From positions 1 to 33,232 of the IMG/VR virus record IMGVR_UViG_3300010885_010604: 33,232 nt of DNA; one strand, given 5' to 3'. The number at the start of each line of letters is the position of its first letter. Positions within the stretch are counted from its first letter, which is position 1. This document shows, piece after piece, positions 32,351 to 33,232 of this stretch. Position numbers and translations under genes: made by a program. The notes under the pieces were generated by a model that ran no database searches, had not been told where the DNA came from, and saw only the letters and a list, made by a program, of their open reading frames with translations. Source of the stretch: a virus.

Positions 32351-33232
32351 TTAGTTGTATACCTTAGGTGTGCCTTGGGCCTGTGCCATATAGTCAAGTT
32401 GTGCTTTGGCACTGGTGCCTTTGATCTCTGCTTCAATTTCTTCTGCACGTGCCTTGTCAAGTTCTGCTTTGGCTGTCTTGGCTTGATCATCTGGGCTTGG
32501 GCCCTTGGCTTTGGCAGCTTCTTGACCTTGTGCAATCATTGCTTTGACTTCATCGTCAGTGGCCAAATATGTATCACAATCTTTGACCCCCAACACATAT
32601 AATGTGTCTGCAAAAGGTTTCTTGATCTTTTGATACATTTCTGGAGTCAATGTTCCTGCTTGAACCATGGTCTGCACCACAGTGTATAAATCACTTTGGC
32701 ACTTTTGTATAATCTGTTGTCGTTGGATTTGATTCTCTTCACTCTTCATTCCCAGGGCCAACTCCAGGTGTATTTGCTTACGCTCACAGAAGTTCATGTC
32801 ATCCCAGGCCTGGTAATCCAAGAATACTGGCTTTTTATCTGGGTGATACAGGGCGGCCAACTTCTTAACACCATAGTCATCACCATACTGAATCAGGGTG
32901 CGCCATACAATCCAAATGGCTTCTTTTAAACCATCTGCACTATTGCGAACTGTGTTGTCTTGTATAAGTTGATTAGGACCCATGGCCAGGGCAAGTTTGG
33001 TTCCTGAATTACCAGCAGCCATTACTTCACTGTTGAATGTATCACCAGGTGTGGTCATACCAATCATTGCCATTGTATCTTGTTGGATACGTGTCATAGC
33101 ATTGTCAATAAAGCCCAGGTTGCCAGCAGGTGCAGGCATGGGATAAACGTCTGTGGCTGGATCAAACTTAGAATCAAGGATAAAGATAGCTGCTTCGCCG
33201 TCTTGCATCATTTCAAAGTCTACTTTGTCTGG
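32351..33232 (-). CDS. Portal protein, C-terminal third (start is at 1530 on circular map)
   Basis: Codons 511-762 of the portal gene (32351-33109), plus the redundant 123 bases up to 33232 that repeat codons 470-510. The segment opens with PAPAGNLGFIDNAMTRIQQD, a helical region, and LALAMGPNQLIQDN. After residue about 650 it becomes a long charged helix (EAAKAKGPSPDDQAKTAKAE) resembling the barrel or C-terminal helix of podovirus portals. The stop is 3 nt upstream of the next gene. An apparent internal ATG at 33211 is not the true start; the frame is open back to 1530 on the circular map. Confidence 0.88.
   Translation of the reverse strand, partial: PDKVDFEMMQDGEAAIFILDSKFDPATDVYPMPAPAGNLGFIDNAMTRIQQDTMAMIGMTTPGDTFNSEVMAAGNSGTKLALAMGPNQLIQDNTVRNSADGLKEAIWIVWRTLIQYGDDYGVKKLAALYHPDKKPVFLDYQAWDDMNFCERKQIHLELALGMKSEENQIQRQQIIQKCQSDLYTVVQTMVQAGTLTPEMYQKIKKPFADTLYVLGVKDCDTYLATDDEVKAMIAQGQEAAKAKGPSPDDQAKTAKAELDKARAEEIEAEIKGTSAKAQLDYMAQAQGTPKVYN
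33110..33232. repeat. Terminal direct repeat, right copy
   Basis: Identical to 1-123, base for base. Removing one copy leaves a 33,109-bp circle in which every gene is intact. Confidence 0.95.

Noticed and set aside
33211-33232. ATG at 33211 as the portal start
   Set aside because: It is only the first in-window Met upstream of the C-terminal part; on the circular map the frame is open to 1530.

Overview
The window is most simply read as one complete, circularly assembled tailed-phage genome of 33,109 bp. Its first 123 bases recur exactly as its last 123 bases (33110-33232), and the portal gene reads in frame across that junction. A full head-and-short-tail gene set (terminase, portal, scaffold, HK97-fold major capsid protein, head-tail adaptor, nozzle-like protein, fibre, ejection-type proteins) points to a podovirus-like virus of a bacterium. 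Dense coding, Shine-Dalgarno sites and several consensus sigma70-type promoters fit a Gram-negative host, but nothing identifies the host. Capsid and adaptor resemble the SU10-type families; this is recalled family knowledge, not a search result.

There are two transcriptional arms. The leftward (minus) arm starts near 8.0 kb, runs through position 1, re-enters at the right end and stops at 11.84 kb. In order of transcription it holds: a 49-aa gene with its own consensus promoter and terminator; a structured leader with a 23-aa ORF; a terminase-small-subunit candidate; small proteins, two of which share a GRGPT(K/A)GN motif; a beta-class DNA methyltransferase; TerL; a small ORF; portal; a small ORF; scaffold; major capsid protein; a hairpin terminator; an unnamed protein; adaptor; a 1,167-aa repeat fibre; nozzle; five large low-complexity or ejection-type proteins, one with a lytic transglycosylase domain; then a Dps-type ferritin and a holin-like protein.

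The rightward arm (8.1-11.8 kb) is short and made of small, mostly unrecognised genes. It includes a tandem pair of paralogues with an ExoX-C-like motif, a GNAT-like candidate, and a small ORF with no ordinary start codon. Three rightward promoters and one leftward promoter here all have near-consensus -35 and -10 boxes with exactly 17-bp spacers, so host RNA polymerase probably reads this region.

The least explained stretch is 9814-10379: no credible ORF and an unusual density of perfect stems, some mutually exclusive, directly before the best promoter. I read it as a candidate large structured non-coding RNA or a replication-origin region. No DNA polymerase, primase, helicase, integrase, RNA polymerase or stand-alone endolysin is recognisable anywhere, so replication must depend on the host or on unrecognised genes in the 3.7-kb rightward arm.
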